DNA from: an uncultured Solirubrobacterales bacterium
GTDB taxonomy: Bacteria > Actinomycetota > Thermoleophilia > Solirubrobacterales > Solirubrobacteraceae
Direction of reading: 5' to 3'
Length of the DNA stretch: 58,968 bases
NCBI GenBank assembly: GCA_903821395.1
Contig: CAIJLJ010000037.1
Location: 1 to 58,968, forward strand
Numbering within the stretch: the stretch's first letter is position 1; each line of letters starts with the position of its first letter. Below are positions 51,819 to 58,968 of the stretch, piece after piece. Below the pieces are notes generated by a model, which ran no database searches, was not told the origin of the DNA, and saw only the letters and a list, made by a program, of their open reading frames with translations. A program made the position numbers and the translations under genes.

Positions 51819-53486
51819 GTGCCGCAATCAAATTCCAATACGAGCCTGCTGCGCTTCCGCGCAATCCTCGCTGGCGCACTCGTCGCGCTTGAGGAACGGC
51901 GCTCTGAAATCAACGACCTGAACGTCTTCCCCGTTGCCGACGGCGACACCGGCGACAACATGGTCTTGACGATAGAGGGCTGCCTCGCTGAGCTCGATCG
52001 CCTCGCCGAAGAATCGGGCGAGAGGTCGCTCGATGAGATCGGGCGCGAGGAGATAGTTGATCTTGTCGCGCGTGCTGCGCTGCTGAGCGCGCGGGGCAAC
52101 AGCGGCGTGATCATCTCGCAGCTGATCCGCGGTGCTGCTGAAGAGCTGATCTCGCGGCCCGGTGTTCTGGTCGATCCCGTCCTAATCGCGCTCGCGATGC
52201 AGCGAGCTGCCGAACGGGCCTATGCGTCAGTGCGCGAGCCGGCCGAGGGAACGATCCTGACCGTCATGGCCGACATGGCAACGGCAGTCACTGCTGCGTT
52301 AACTGAGCTCGATCCGATGCCGCCCGACGCAACTCCCGATGAGCAGAACGCGCGGATTGCCGATCTGCTTGAGGTGGCCGTGATTGCGGGAGAAGAGTCT
52401 GTTCGTCGCGGCCCCGAACTGCTGCCGGTCCTGAAAGCTGCCGGCGTGGTTGATTCCGGCGGATACGGAGTAGTGGTTCTGTTTGCTGGATGTGTCGCTG
52501 CGCTGCGCGGGGAGCATGGACTCTCGGTCGCGCGCCACGTCGCTCCAGCGCGCTCGAGCGAACCGCAGCATGAATCCTCGACCTTTCGCTTCTGCACCAA
52601 CTTCGCCGTGACCGCTAGTGGCAGTAACCGGCTTGGCGAGTCAGAGAGCTACATCCAGCAGTTAGAGCAGATCGGTGATTCGGTACTCGTTGTTGGCGAC
52701 CAGGTCACGCTGAGGGTGCACGTCCATACCGACGAGCCCGAGGCTGCAACCGCGCTGTTCGAAGATCAGGGCCAGGTGTCGCGGCTCGATGTCGCCGACA
52801 TGGTTGCGCAGATTGCCGACCGCGACGAGAGAATCGAAAATGAAGCTTCGGTCCATCAGCGCTGTGGGACGCTGGCAATAGTCGTCGGCGATGGAATTGC
52901 TCAGCTTTACCGCTCTCTCGGTGCGCACGTCCTAAATGGTGGCGAAACCCTAAATCCTTCGACCTACGAAATTCTCGCCGGGATCCACAGCGTTCCTGCC
53001 GACGAGGTCGTCGTGCTACCGAACAGTCGCAACGTCTTCATGGCGGCGCAGGCGGCCGCTGAGATGTCAGAACGCATCGTTCATGTGGCGCAGTCGAGTG
53101 AGATGCAAGCTGGGCTCGCAGCCCTAGTCGCTGTAACCGCTGACAGCTCGGCGGCCGAGAACGTCGCCGAGATGGATCGGCTGCTGGCGGGAGTGCGCAG
53201 TGGCAGCGTTGCCCCAGCAGCGCGGCCCGACTCCGAAGGCCGCTTCGTTGAAGGCGACGCAATCGGCTACGTCGATGACGAACTAATTGCCTGGGGTGGG
53301 CCTTCCGAAACGTTGAAAGCCGTTGTCGACGCGCTCAGCGACGGGAGTGAACTGCTGACCGTGATTTCTGGCGTTGGCGCCCCAATCGATGCCGCGGGAA
53401 TTGAAGCTCTTGTTCCCGAGAATGTTGAGCTCGAGCTGCACGAAGGCGGGCAACCAAGCCGCTGGTGGCTCTTGTCCGCCGAGTAG
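51819..53486 (+). CDS. DAK2-domain protein, fatty acid kinase FakA/YloV-like
   Basis: 555 residues. DAK2 (dihydroxyacetone kinase C-terminal type) ATP-binding domain with the metal motif NVFPVADGDTGDNM and LLSARGNSGVIISQLIRG, then DegV-like C-terminal regions (VHVHTDEPEAA; LPNSRNVFMAAQAAAE). The family phosphorylates fatty acids bound to a FakB (DegV) partner, which is not in the window. rpmB-DAK2-recG is a widespread order. GTG 51819 is used because the frame upstream lies inside rpmB. Confidence 0.88.
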   Translation: MPQSNSNTSLLRFRAILAGALVALEERRSEINDLNVFPVADGDTGDNMVLTIEGCLAELDRLAEESGERSLDEIGREEIVDLVARAALLSARGNSGVIISQLIRGAAEELISRPGVLVDPVLIALAMQRAAERAYASVREPAEGTILTVMADMATAVTAALTELDPMPPDATPDEQNARIADLLEVAVIAGEESVRRGPELLPVLKAAGVVDSGGYGVVVLFAGCVAALRGEHGLSVARHVAPARSSEPQHESSTFRFCTNFAVTASGSNRLGESESYIQQLEQIGDSVLVVGDQVTLRVHVHTDEPEAATALFEDQGQVSRLDVADMVAQIADRDERIENEASVHQRCGTLAIVVGDGIAQLYRSLGAHVLNGGETLNPSTYEILAGIHSVPADEVVVLPNSRNVFMAAQAAAEMSERIVHVAQSSEMQAGLAALVAVTADSSAAENVAEMDRLLAGVRSGSVAPAARPDSEGRFVEGDAIGYVDDELIAWGGPSETLKAVVDALSDGSELLTVISGVGAPIDAAGIEALVPENVELELHEGGQPSRWWLLSAE

Positions 53487-53500
53487 TTGACGATTAGACG

Positions 53501-55636
53501 GTGGATTTCACGCCTCGCGGAATTGGCGACGGCGCGCCGCTCGGTCATGAGCAGCTGATCGGCGCACCGATTCGCTGGCCTTCAGAGACGGCGCTCGCCG
53601 AGCGCCCTTCGTTCGGTGGCCGCAAAGCTAATGAGGGCGCTGAGCAGCTTGGGCTAACAAGCGTCGGGGCGCTCTTGGAGCACCTGCCTCGGGATCGGCG
53701 CGAGGCGCGAACCGTTGCCGCTCTCGTCGCCGGGGAGCAGGCGACCGTTGTGGTTGAGGTTCGTTCGATCAGCTCAAGGCCGGTCCGTCGCCGCGGCATG
53801 CGCCCGCTCGTCGAGGCACTTGTCTTCGACCAGACGGGGCCGCTTCAGGTGACGTTCTTCAACCAGCCTTGGCTCGTCAAGAAATACCCGCCGGGAACTC
53901 GGCTCGTCTTGCACGGAACATACGAGGCGCGAAATCGCTTCCGAGTCAGCTCGCACGCGCCTACGGCCGATGAGCTTGGCGCCGGCGATGAAGTCGCGCA
54001 CTACCCGGCCGCCGAGGGTCTCTCGTCAACACAGATCCTTGCCGTCGTGCGCGAGCATCTTGCCGCTGCCAGGCTCGCGCCCGACCCGCTGCCCGGGCGA
54101 CTGCGCGCCCGTCACCGCCTGCCTGACATGCCGTCGGCGCTACTTGCCGGTCACGCTGGTCAGTTGGAGCCGGCGCGCCAGCGCCTCGCGTTCGATGAAC
54201 TGCTTTACGTGCAGCTCGACCTGCTCCGCCGCAGGGCTCGACGCGCGGAGGAGGTTGGTGCACCGGCGCTACCGAACGCCGATGACGCTGGCGGTTCTCG
54301 GCTTGTCAGCAATTGGATTGACGAACAGCTCCCATTTGAACTGACCGGAGATCAGCAGCGCGCCGTAGCAGTCGTGCTGGCCGATCTCGCGCGCGGCCAT
54401 CCGATGCAGCGGCTGCTGATGGGGGAGGTCGGCTCGGGTAAGACTGTCGTCGCGCTGGCCGCGATGCTGCGCGCGGTCGAGCACGGCTACCAAGCCGCGC
54501 TGATGGCGCCGACCGAGACTCTTGCCAACCAACATTTCGCAACGCTTGAAAAGCTGATGCCTGGGCAGGCTGTTCCGATGGCTCTGCTGACCGGCTCGAC
54601 GACGGCGGCGCGTAGGCGCGACGTGCTCGGCAAGCTCGCCTCCGGGCAGCTCGGCATCATCGTTGGCACCCACGCCTTGATCGAAGACGACGTGCAGTTC
54701 GATCGCCTTGCAATCGTAGTCGTTGATGAGCAACACCGCTTCGGTGTTAAACAGAGGACAGCCCTAGATGCCAAGGCCGACGGCGACGGAGCAGCAAACG
54801 CGCCCCACGTGCTCCACATGACGGCGACGCCGATCCCGCGCACGCTTGCACTGCTTGGCTACGGCGACCTCGACGTGACCGAACTGCGCGAGCTGCCTAA
54901 GGGTCGTGAGCCAATCGCTACCCACCTAGCGTCAGGCGATCGTGATCGCGCGCGGGCCTATGAGCGAATTCGTGAGGAACTGCGGGCAGGCAGGCAGGCT
55001 TACGTCGTCTGCCCGCTCGTTGAGGAGTCAGAGGCACTGGCGGCGCGCGCGGCCACGGCCGAGTACGAACGGCTCAGCAGCGATGAGTTTGAGGACTTCC
55101 GCGTAGCTCTTATCCACGGTCAAATGCCGTCGGCTAAGAAGGCCGAGGCAATGCGCAGCTTCTCCGCTGGCGAGGTTGACGTCCTAGTTGCGACGACTGT
55201 TATCGAGGTCGGGGTAGACGTCCCAAACGCGACGGTGATGCTGATTGAGAATGCTGAGCGCTACGGCCTCTCACAGCTACATCAGCTCAGAGGGCGCATC
55301 GGCCGCGGCGAACACGCTTCCGTCTGCATCTGTTTTGGACCTAAAGAGTCTGAACGGCTGGCCGCGTTCTCAACTTGGAACGACGGGTTTAAACTGGCCG
55401 AGGTAGATCTAAGGATTCGCGGCGAAGGTGAGCTGACCGGAACTCGCCAATCGGGGATGGCTGCGTTCCGCTTTGCGACGATGCCCGAGGACGGTGAGCT
55501 GCTCGAGCGAGCGCGGCTAAGTGCCCGCGAGATTCTCGAACTCGACCCTGAGCTGGCGTTGGCAGAGCATCGTCCGCTCCGCGAAGCGCTGGAGCGAGCG
55601 CGCGGTTCGCTTTTGGCGTTGGCGATCGCTGCCTGA
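53501..55636 (+). CDS. recG: ATP-dependent DNA helicase RecG
   Basis: 711 residues. Remodels branched DNA and reverses forks. N-terminal OB-fold wedge domain (VGALLEHLPRDRREART; DQTGPLQVTFFNQPWL), Walker A MGEVGSGKTVVALAAML (Lys314), DEQHRFGVKQR, MTATPIPRTLAL, then the second RecA domain (ATTVIEVGVDVPNATVMLIENAERYGLSQLHQLRGRIGRG). GTG 53501 is the likely start. Its TGA shares a base with the rsmD ATG. Confidence 0.95.
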   Translation: MDFTPRGIGDGAPLGHEQLIGAPIRWPSETALAERPSFGGRKANEGAEQLGLTSVGALLEHLPRDRREARTVAALVAGEQATVVVEVRSISSRPVRRRGMRPLVEALVFDQTGPLQVTFFNQPWLVKKYPPGTRLVLHGTYEARNRFRVSSHAPTADELGAGDEVAHYPAAEGLSSTQILAVVREHLAAARLAPDPLPGRLRARHRLPDMPSALLAGHAGQLEPARQRLAFDELLYVQLDLLRRRARRAEEVGAPALPNADDAGGSRLVSNWIDEQLPFELTGDQQRAVAVVLADLARGHPMQRLLMGEVGSGKTVVALAAMLRAVEHGYQAALMAPTETLANQHFATLEKLMPGQAVPMALLTGSTTAARRRDVLGKLASGQLGIIVGTHALIEDDVQFDRLAIVVVDEQHRFGVKQRTALDAKADGDGAANAPHVLHMTATPIPRTLALLGYGDLDVTELRELPKGREPIATHLASGDRDRARAYERIREELRAGRQAYVVCPLVEESEALAARAATAEYERLSSDEFEDFRVALIHGQMPSAKKAEAMRSFSAGEVDVLVATTVIEVGVDVPNATVMLIENAERYGLSQLHQLRGRIGRGEHASVCICFGPKESERLAAFSTWNDGFKLAEVDLRIRGEGELTGTRQSGMAAFRFATMPEDGELLERARLSAREILELDPELALAEHRPLREALERARGSLLALAIAA

Positions 55637-56175
55637 TGCGCGTCATCGCTGGCAGGCTCGGTGGCCGCAGGCTGCAAGCGCCGAGTAGTTCGGTGACGCG
55701 CCCAACTGGCGACCGCGTTCGCGAGTCGGTCTTCGCCACGCTCGGGGATATCAATGGGGCCGTCGTGCTTGATCTCTTTGCGGGCTCTGGTGCGATGGCG
55801 ATTGAGGCGCTCTCGCGCGGTGCCTCTCGAGCGGTGCTAGTTGAGCGCGACCGTAACGCCGCGAAGGTGATCGAAGCGAACCTTGAAGCGCTCGAGCTGG
55901 CCGATCCTGAAGCCGTGCTTATTCGCGGCAATGCGCTCAGGGCGCTCGAGATCGCATCAAAATCGGGGGAGACGTACGATCTAGTCTTCTTAGACCCTCC
56001 ATACCGCCAGCCTGCGATGCTCGGCGCCGACCCTGCGAAGCTGATTGGAACAATTCTCGCGCCAGCTGCGAGAGTGGTAACCGAAAGCGACCGGCGTCAG
56101 CCGCTTGAGATTGAACTTCCACTGATTGACGAACGCCGCTACGGCGACACCGTGATACGAATCCACCAACAATGA
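55636..56175 (+). CDS. rsmD: 16S rRNA (guanine966-N2)-methyltransferase RsmD
   Basis: 179 residues. IAGRLGGRRLQAP and TRPTGDRVRESVFATLG at the N-terminus, SAM site VLDLFAGSGAMAIEALSRGA, VERDRNA, and catalytic motif LDPPYRQP. Methylates G966 of 16S rRNA. rsmD-coaD is a conserved pair and the two overlap by four bases. Confidence 0.95.
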   Translation: MRVIAGRLGGRRLQAPSSSVTRPTGDRVRESVFATLGDINGAVVLDLFAGSGAMAIEALSRGASRAVLVERDRNAAKVIEANLEALELADPEAVLIRGNALRALEIASKSGETYDLVFLDPPYRQPAMLGADPAKLIGTILAPAARVVTESDRRQPLEIELPLIDERRYGDTVIRIHQQ

Positions 56176-56669
56176 CTAATCCCAAGAAGATCGCCGTCTG
56201 CCCCGGTTCCTACGACCCGATCACTCGAGGGCACGTTGATGTGGTTGCTCGTGCAGCTGAAATATTCGATGAGGTTGTCGTTGCTGTCGTGAACCACCCC
56301 GTCAGAAAAGGCTCAACGCTCTTCAGTCTCGAGGAGCGAATCGCGTTCATCGAGGATGCGACAGCAGCGCTGGACAACGTTCGCGCCGCTTCGTTTGACA
56401 CGCTAATCGTCGACTTCGCTCGCGAGGTCGGCGCAAAGACAATCGTCAAGGGTCTACGCGCAATCTCTGACTTTGAATACGAAACCGAAATGAACCAGCT
56501 AAACCGCCAGCAGGCTCCCGATGTAGAGTCGCTCTACATGATGGCCAGCCCGCAATTCAGCTTCTTGAGCTCAAGTGGTATTAAGGAACTGGCGATCTTC
56601 GGTGGGAATATCGACGAACTCGTCACACCAAAAGTTGCAGCCCGACTGAAGGAAGAACTCGCTCGCTAG
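56172..56669 (+). CDS. coaD: Phosphopantetheine adenylyltransferase
   Basis: 165 residues. Fourth step of CoA synthesis: adenylates 4'-phosphopantetheine. Nucleotidyltransferase motif CPGSYDPITRGHVDVVARA, HPVRKGSTLFSLEERI, KGLRAISDFEYETEMNQLNR, and the adenylate site SFLSSSGIKELA. ATG overlaps the rsmD stop. Confidence 0.97.
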   Translation: MTNPKKIAVCPGSYDPITRGHVDVVARAAEIFDEVVVAVVNHPVRKGSTLFSLEERIAFIEDATAALDNVRAASFDTLIVDFAREVGAKTIVKGLRAISDFEYETEMNQLNRQQAPDVESLYMMASPQFSFLSSSGIKELAIFGGNIDELVTPKVAARLKEELAR

Positions 56670-56685
56670 CGAAAGGCACCGTGCT

Positions 56686-57153
56686 ATGGACGTTCTCGTA
56701 CTAATCGACAAGCTTGATGATCTGATTCACAACGCCAAGCCGGTGCCGCTCACCGACCAGGTTCGCGTGGACAAAGAGGAGATCTACGACATCCTCGATC
56801 AGATGCGTGCCACGATCCCGGAAGAGATCAAGCAGGCCCGCTGGATCGTCAAAGAACGCCAAGAGATGCTTGCCGAAGCGAAGCGCGAAGCCGAGCGTGT
56901 GATCAAGGAAGGTCACGAGAAGCAGGCTCAGCTGATCGCCGGCGAAGCAGTAACGCGCGAGGCTGAGCGCGCCGCCGACGACATCATGGAAGAGGCGAAG
57001 GTCCGCGAGCGCGAGATCCGCCTCGGCGCAGAGGATTACGCTGACGAAATTCTTGGCACGCTCGAAACGAACCTTTCGAAGTTCATCTCCGCCGTGCAGC
57101 GTGGGCGTGATCGTCTCGCCGGTGCGGACGACGAAGCATCTGACGACCGCTGA
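56686..57153 (+). CDS. Coiled-coil protein, DivIVA/SepIVA-like
   Basis: 155 residues, highly charged and almost entirely helical after residue 40 (IKQARWIVKERQEMLAEAKREAERVIKEGHEKQ). The first 25 residues resemble the N-terminal membrane-targeting part of DivIVA/SepIVA proteins (LVLIDKLDDLIHNAKPVPL). Such proteins organise polar growth or septation in actinobacteria; an ATP-synthase-b-like helix pattern is an alternative reading. A weak AAAGG precedes ATG 56686. Usually yceD, rpmF or rnc genes follow here; in this window the next gene is on the other strand. Confidence 0.7.
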   Translation: MDVLVLIDKLDDLIHNAKPVPLTDQVRVDKEEIYDILDQMRATIPEEIKQARWIVKERQEMLAEAKREAERVIKEGHEKQAQLIAGEAVTREAERAADDIMEEAKVREREIRLGAEDYADEILGTLETNLSKFISAVQRGRDRLAGADDEASDDR

Positions 57154-57161
57154 GCTGAGCG

Positions 57162-58460
57162 CTAGTCGTCTTCGTCGGTTGCAGGGTTTGTCAGCGCGGC
57201 GATCTCGTCGAGTTGCTCGCGGACGGAGTTGGCAAGGTCGTCAACGGTCTCTGACGTCTTAAGAATCTGGTTGCTGGCTGCGGTAAGCGAGCTTTTGATC
57301 CCGGAAACCTTCTTCAGGAGATCGAGTGCTCGGCCGGCCGCTTGTCTCACTGCAACCGCGTCGATCTCTTCGCCTTCAGGGCTGGACATCAGAACGCGAG
57401 CCCGCGCGAGCAGGTAGCCGGTTTCAAGCACGAGAGTGGAGTCGGTCTCAGGGTTGAAGGTGACGACGATCTTGTTGCCGTGCAGCTCTTCAAGCGGATT
57501 GAACTTCGCCGGCGCATGCTCGTCGCTGGGGACGACCAGAACGGCATAACCGGCGCTCCGCTGCGAGCGAGCTTCGTCGAGCGTCGCGATCGCGTCGTTC
57601 CGGCTCAGCCGCGAATTCTTTGCTTCGAATGCAATCCGTCCGCGGGCCGGGCCGCCTTGGGCTTCGATCTCGACGACGACGTCGCCCTTCTTGCCGCCGC
57701 CTTCGGTCTTCTCGCCGACCGCCTCTGCGCTGTCGCCCCGGCCCTGCGCGATCGCCGCGATAGCTTCGGCGACCTGCTCTTCGTAGCTGCGACCCTTCGC
57801 GGTGCCGCGTGCTTCTGCCTCAGCGAGCTTTTCAGCCCCTTCGGCTTCGGCCTCTGAGCCGGCGATCGTCTTCTGCATCTCGGTGATCGTCCGGTTCATC
57901 TCAAGCAGCTGTTTGGCTTGGTTCTCCGAGGCCTGCTTGATGATCTCGGTCGTCAGCTTCTGGAACTGGTTCAGTGGGTTGCTCTCGTCATCGGCGGTGA
58001 ATTGCTTTGTTAACGCCTCTCGGTGAGCCCGCAGCATCTCCTCGACCAGTGCTTTGACTTGGTTCTGAACGGCGCTGCTGGAGTTCTCTCCGAAGTGTTG
58101 ATCGAGCAGCTTCGGCAGAAGACCGGCGTCGGCGTCGAAGGTCGCGTCAATCTGTGTCTTGAAGCCATCCGTGACCTTCTTCGCGCTCTCGCTGAACTGC
58201 TGTTCAACCTCGTGCGCTTGGCGTTCGAACTCAGCCTTGACGAAATCAGTGTCGGAGGCAGTCTGTTCACGTTGCAGAATCCGGGCGCCGATCTCGATCG
58301 CCTGGCTGACGAGCGCATCCAAACTTTCGCCAGCGGCCTCACGTTCGCGTGCGAGCGCGATCGTGGCCTCGTCATCGACGGTGAGCCCGTCGATGAGCAG
58401 CTGGTCGCCGAGCAGTCTTACCTGCTCGGCCGCGATTGGAGTGATTGGTTCCACTGACAC
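57162..58460 (-). CDS. Coiled-coil protein with PD-(D/E)XK-like nuclease domain
   Basis: 432 residues. Residues 1-215 are mostly coiled coil (FERQAHEVEQQFSESAKKV; IIKQASENQAKQLLEMN). Residues of about 225-360 look like a restriction-endonuclease fold: SYEEQVAEAI (Glu227 or 228), GDVVVEIEA (Asp260), FEAKN (Glu279, Lys281), then YAVLVVPSDEH and the NKIVVTF strand. This order of acid, Asp and ExK matches PD-(D/E)XK enzymes and resembles DUF2130/RmuC-like proteins. A short helical tail follows. GTG at 58460 is preferred, with TACGGT nine bases upstream; a TTG at 58499 is possible. The function is unknown. Confidence 0.75.
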   Translation of the reverse strand: MSVEPITPIAAEQVRLLGDQLLIDGLTVDDEATIALAREREAAGESLDALVSQAIEIGARILQREQTASDTDFVKAEFERQAHEVEQQFSESAKKVTDGFKTQIDATFDADAGLLPKLLDQHFGENSSSAVQNQVKALVEEMLRAHREALTKQFTADDESNPLNQFQKLTTEIIKQASENQAKQLLEMNRTITEMQKTIAGSEAEAEGAEKLAEAEARGTAKGRSYEEQVAEAIAAIAQGRGDSAEAVGEKTEGGGKKGDVVVEIEAQGGPARGRIAFEAKNSRLSRNDAIATLDEARSQRSAGYAVLVVPSDEHAPAKFNPLEELHGNKIVVTFNPETDSTLVLETGYLLARARVLMSSPEGEEIDAVAVRQAAGRALDLLKKVSGIKSSLTAASNQILKTSETVDDLANSVREQLDEIAALTNPATDEDD

Positions 58461-58469
58461 TTCAGTTGC

Positions 58470-58475
58470 ACCGTA
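58470..58475 (-). promoter_or_regulatory. -10 hexamer TACGGT of the coiled-coil nuclease-like gene
   Basis: On the minus strand TACGGT ends 9 bases before GTG 58460. Confidence 0.4.
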
Positions 58476-58540
58476 CGCGCCGCTTCTGACAGACCGCAAG
58501 TCGAGCTGCGCCGGTGAGTCGTGCGTTATCAGCTTCGATG

Positions 58541-58546
58541 TAGGAT
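58541..58546 (+). promoter_or_regulatory. -10 hexamer TAGGAT of the acyl-CoA synthetase gene
   Basis: TAGGAT ends 7 bases before ATG 58554, with no Shine-Dalgarno site. Confidence 0.5.
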
Positions 58547-58553
58547 TAGTTTG

Positions 58554-58968
58554 ATGCGGGAAAAGCTCGATGAAGCAGTCTTTGTACCGCGAACTTTTGC
58601 CCGCGCGGGGCTGATCAGGCCGACAAACCCGATTCGGCTGCTCAAGTGGTTCGGCGTCATGCGCCGCTGGGGAACCTCTATCGCCGGCGGTTACGCCGGC
58701 GCTGCCGTCCGGCAGCCTGACTCAATTTCGATCATCGAAGATGCTGGATCGCTTACCTACGCCGAAGTTGACCAGCGTGCCAATGCCGTTGCTCGCGGTT
58801 TCGCCGCCGCCGGGATAGGCCCTGGAGACGGGATCGCCGTCCTCTGCCGTAATCATCGCCACTTCGTCGAGGTGATAATCGCGGCCGATCGGATTGGCGC
58901 AAACCTAGTGCTTCTCAACACGATGTTCGCCGAGCCGCAGGTGAGTGAGGTTTGCGACCAAGAGAGCC
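58554..58968 (+). CDS. Acyl-CoA synthetase / AMP-binding enzyme (3' end cut by window)
   Basis: The first 138 residues of an ANL-superfamily ligase, probably a fatty-acyl-CoA synthetase (FadD-like). SIIEDAGSLTYAEVDQRANAVARGFAAAGIGPGDGIAVLCRNHRHFVEVIIAADRIGA is the usual N-terminal block; the AMP-binding and catalytic motifs lie beyond the edge. ATG 58554 follows TAGGAT by 7 bases. The chain length of the substrate cannot be told from this part. Confidence 0.85.
   Translation, partial: MREKLDEAVFVPRTFARAGLIRPTNPIRLLKWFGVMRRWGTSIAGGYAGAAVRQPDSISIIEDAGSLTYAEVDQRANAVARGFAAAGIGPGDGIAVLCRNHRHFVEVIIAADRIGANLVLLNTMFAEPQVSEVCDQES

Noticed and set aside
57342-57857. 171-codon plus-strand frame inside the coiled-coil nuclease-like gene
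   Set aside because: Antisense shadow of the nuclease-like region, where the minus strand shows conserved ExK and strand patterns.
1-58968. CRISPR array, prophage or insertion sequence
   Set aside because: No regularly spaced repeats, integrase, transposase, terminal inverted repeats or att-like duplications were seen by eye, and the order of genes is typical of a core chromosome.
1-58968. tRNA or rRNA genes in the gaps
   Set aside because: The gaps are short and none shows a T-loop GTTCGANTC-type block with a matching acceptor stem.

Overview
This window is a GC-rich, gene-dense bacterial chromosome segment with almost no spacer DNA. Every non-coding stretch is under about 300 bases. No tRNA, rRNA, IS element, integrase or CRISPR array was seen. 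The gene content points to an actinobacterium: a division/cell-wall (dcw) cluster with mraZ and ftsZ but no ftsA, a MurE with a meso-diaminopimelate signature, a stand-alone pyrimidine reductase of actinobacterial type, and many starts with a -10 hexamer but no Shine-Dalgarno site. Protein style (Ser/Arg/Gly-rich linkers, a Rho-like gene, a secreted PKD-like protein) resembles Thermoleophilia/Solirubrobacterales. That placement is inference, not proof.

Layout. Bases 1-3880: the 3' part of glpD, a secreted repeat protein and a pyrimidine reductase. 3972-6387: a Rho-like protein whose ATPase site looks destroyed, a small hypothetical gene and a membrane protein. 6475-10738: an orphan OmpR-type response regulator translationally coupled to a partial Tad/Flp pilus locus (cpaB, cpaF/tadA, tadB, tadC). 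10739-25600: the dcw cluster mraZ-rsmH-ftsL-ftsI-murE-murF-mraY-murD-ftsW-murG-murC-ftsQ-ftsZ, preceded by a promoter with MraZ-type repeats and a leader hairpin. rsmH carries a frameshift. 25614-31369: gcvH, trpS, an MFS transporter, scpA-scpB, rlmN (reverse strand) and an rluB/rsuA-type pseudouridine synthase.

31389-37181: aromatic amino-acid genes (aroH, DAHP synthase, tyrA, aroA) running into cmk and der. 37246-43156: metK, the remnant of a PH-domain gene, then priA-def-fmt, a four-CxxC zinc-ribbon protein and rpe. 43082-47739: a surface-glycan group (flippase, methyltransferase and polyprenyl-phosphate-type glycosyltransferase on the minus strand; a membrane GT-C enzyme divergent on plus). 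47771-51213: the riboflavin operon ribD-ribE-ribBA-ribH. 51270-57153: a small membrane protein, rpmB, a DAK2/FakA-like protein, recG, rsmD, coaD and a coiled-coil protein. 57162-58968: a coiled-coil protein with a PD-(D/E)XK-like nuclease domain, divergent from an acyl-CoA synthetase cut by the window edge.

How the genes work together: most of the window makes and divides the cell envelope (dcw, surface glycan genes, Tad locus). The rest supplies cofactors and precursors (riboflavin, CoA, S-adenosylmethionine, aromatics) or handles chromosome and translation upkeep (ScpAB, PriA, RecG, Def, Fmt, RlmN, RsmD). A recurrent signal ties the window together. About 17 genes that are not tightly coupled to the gene before them start 6-10 bases after a TANNNT -10 hexamer, which suggests widespread leaderless transcription, including internal promoters for murE and murD.
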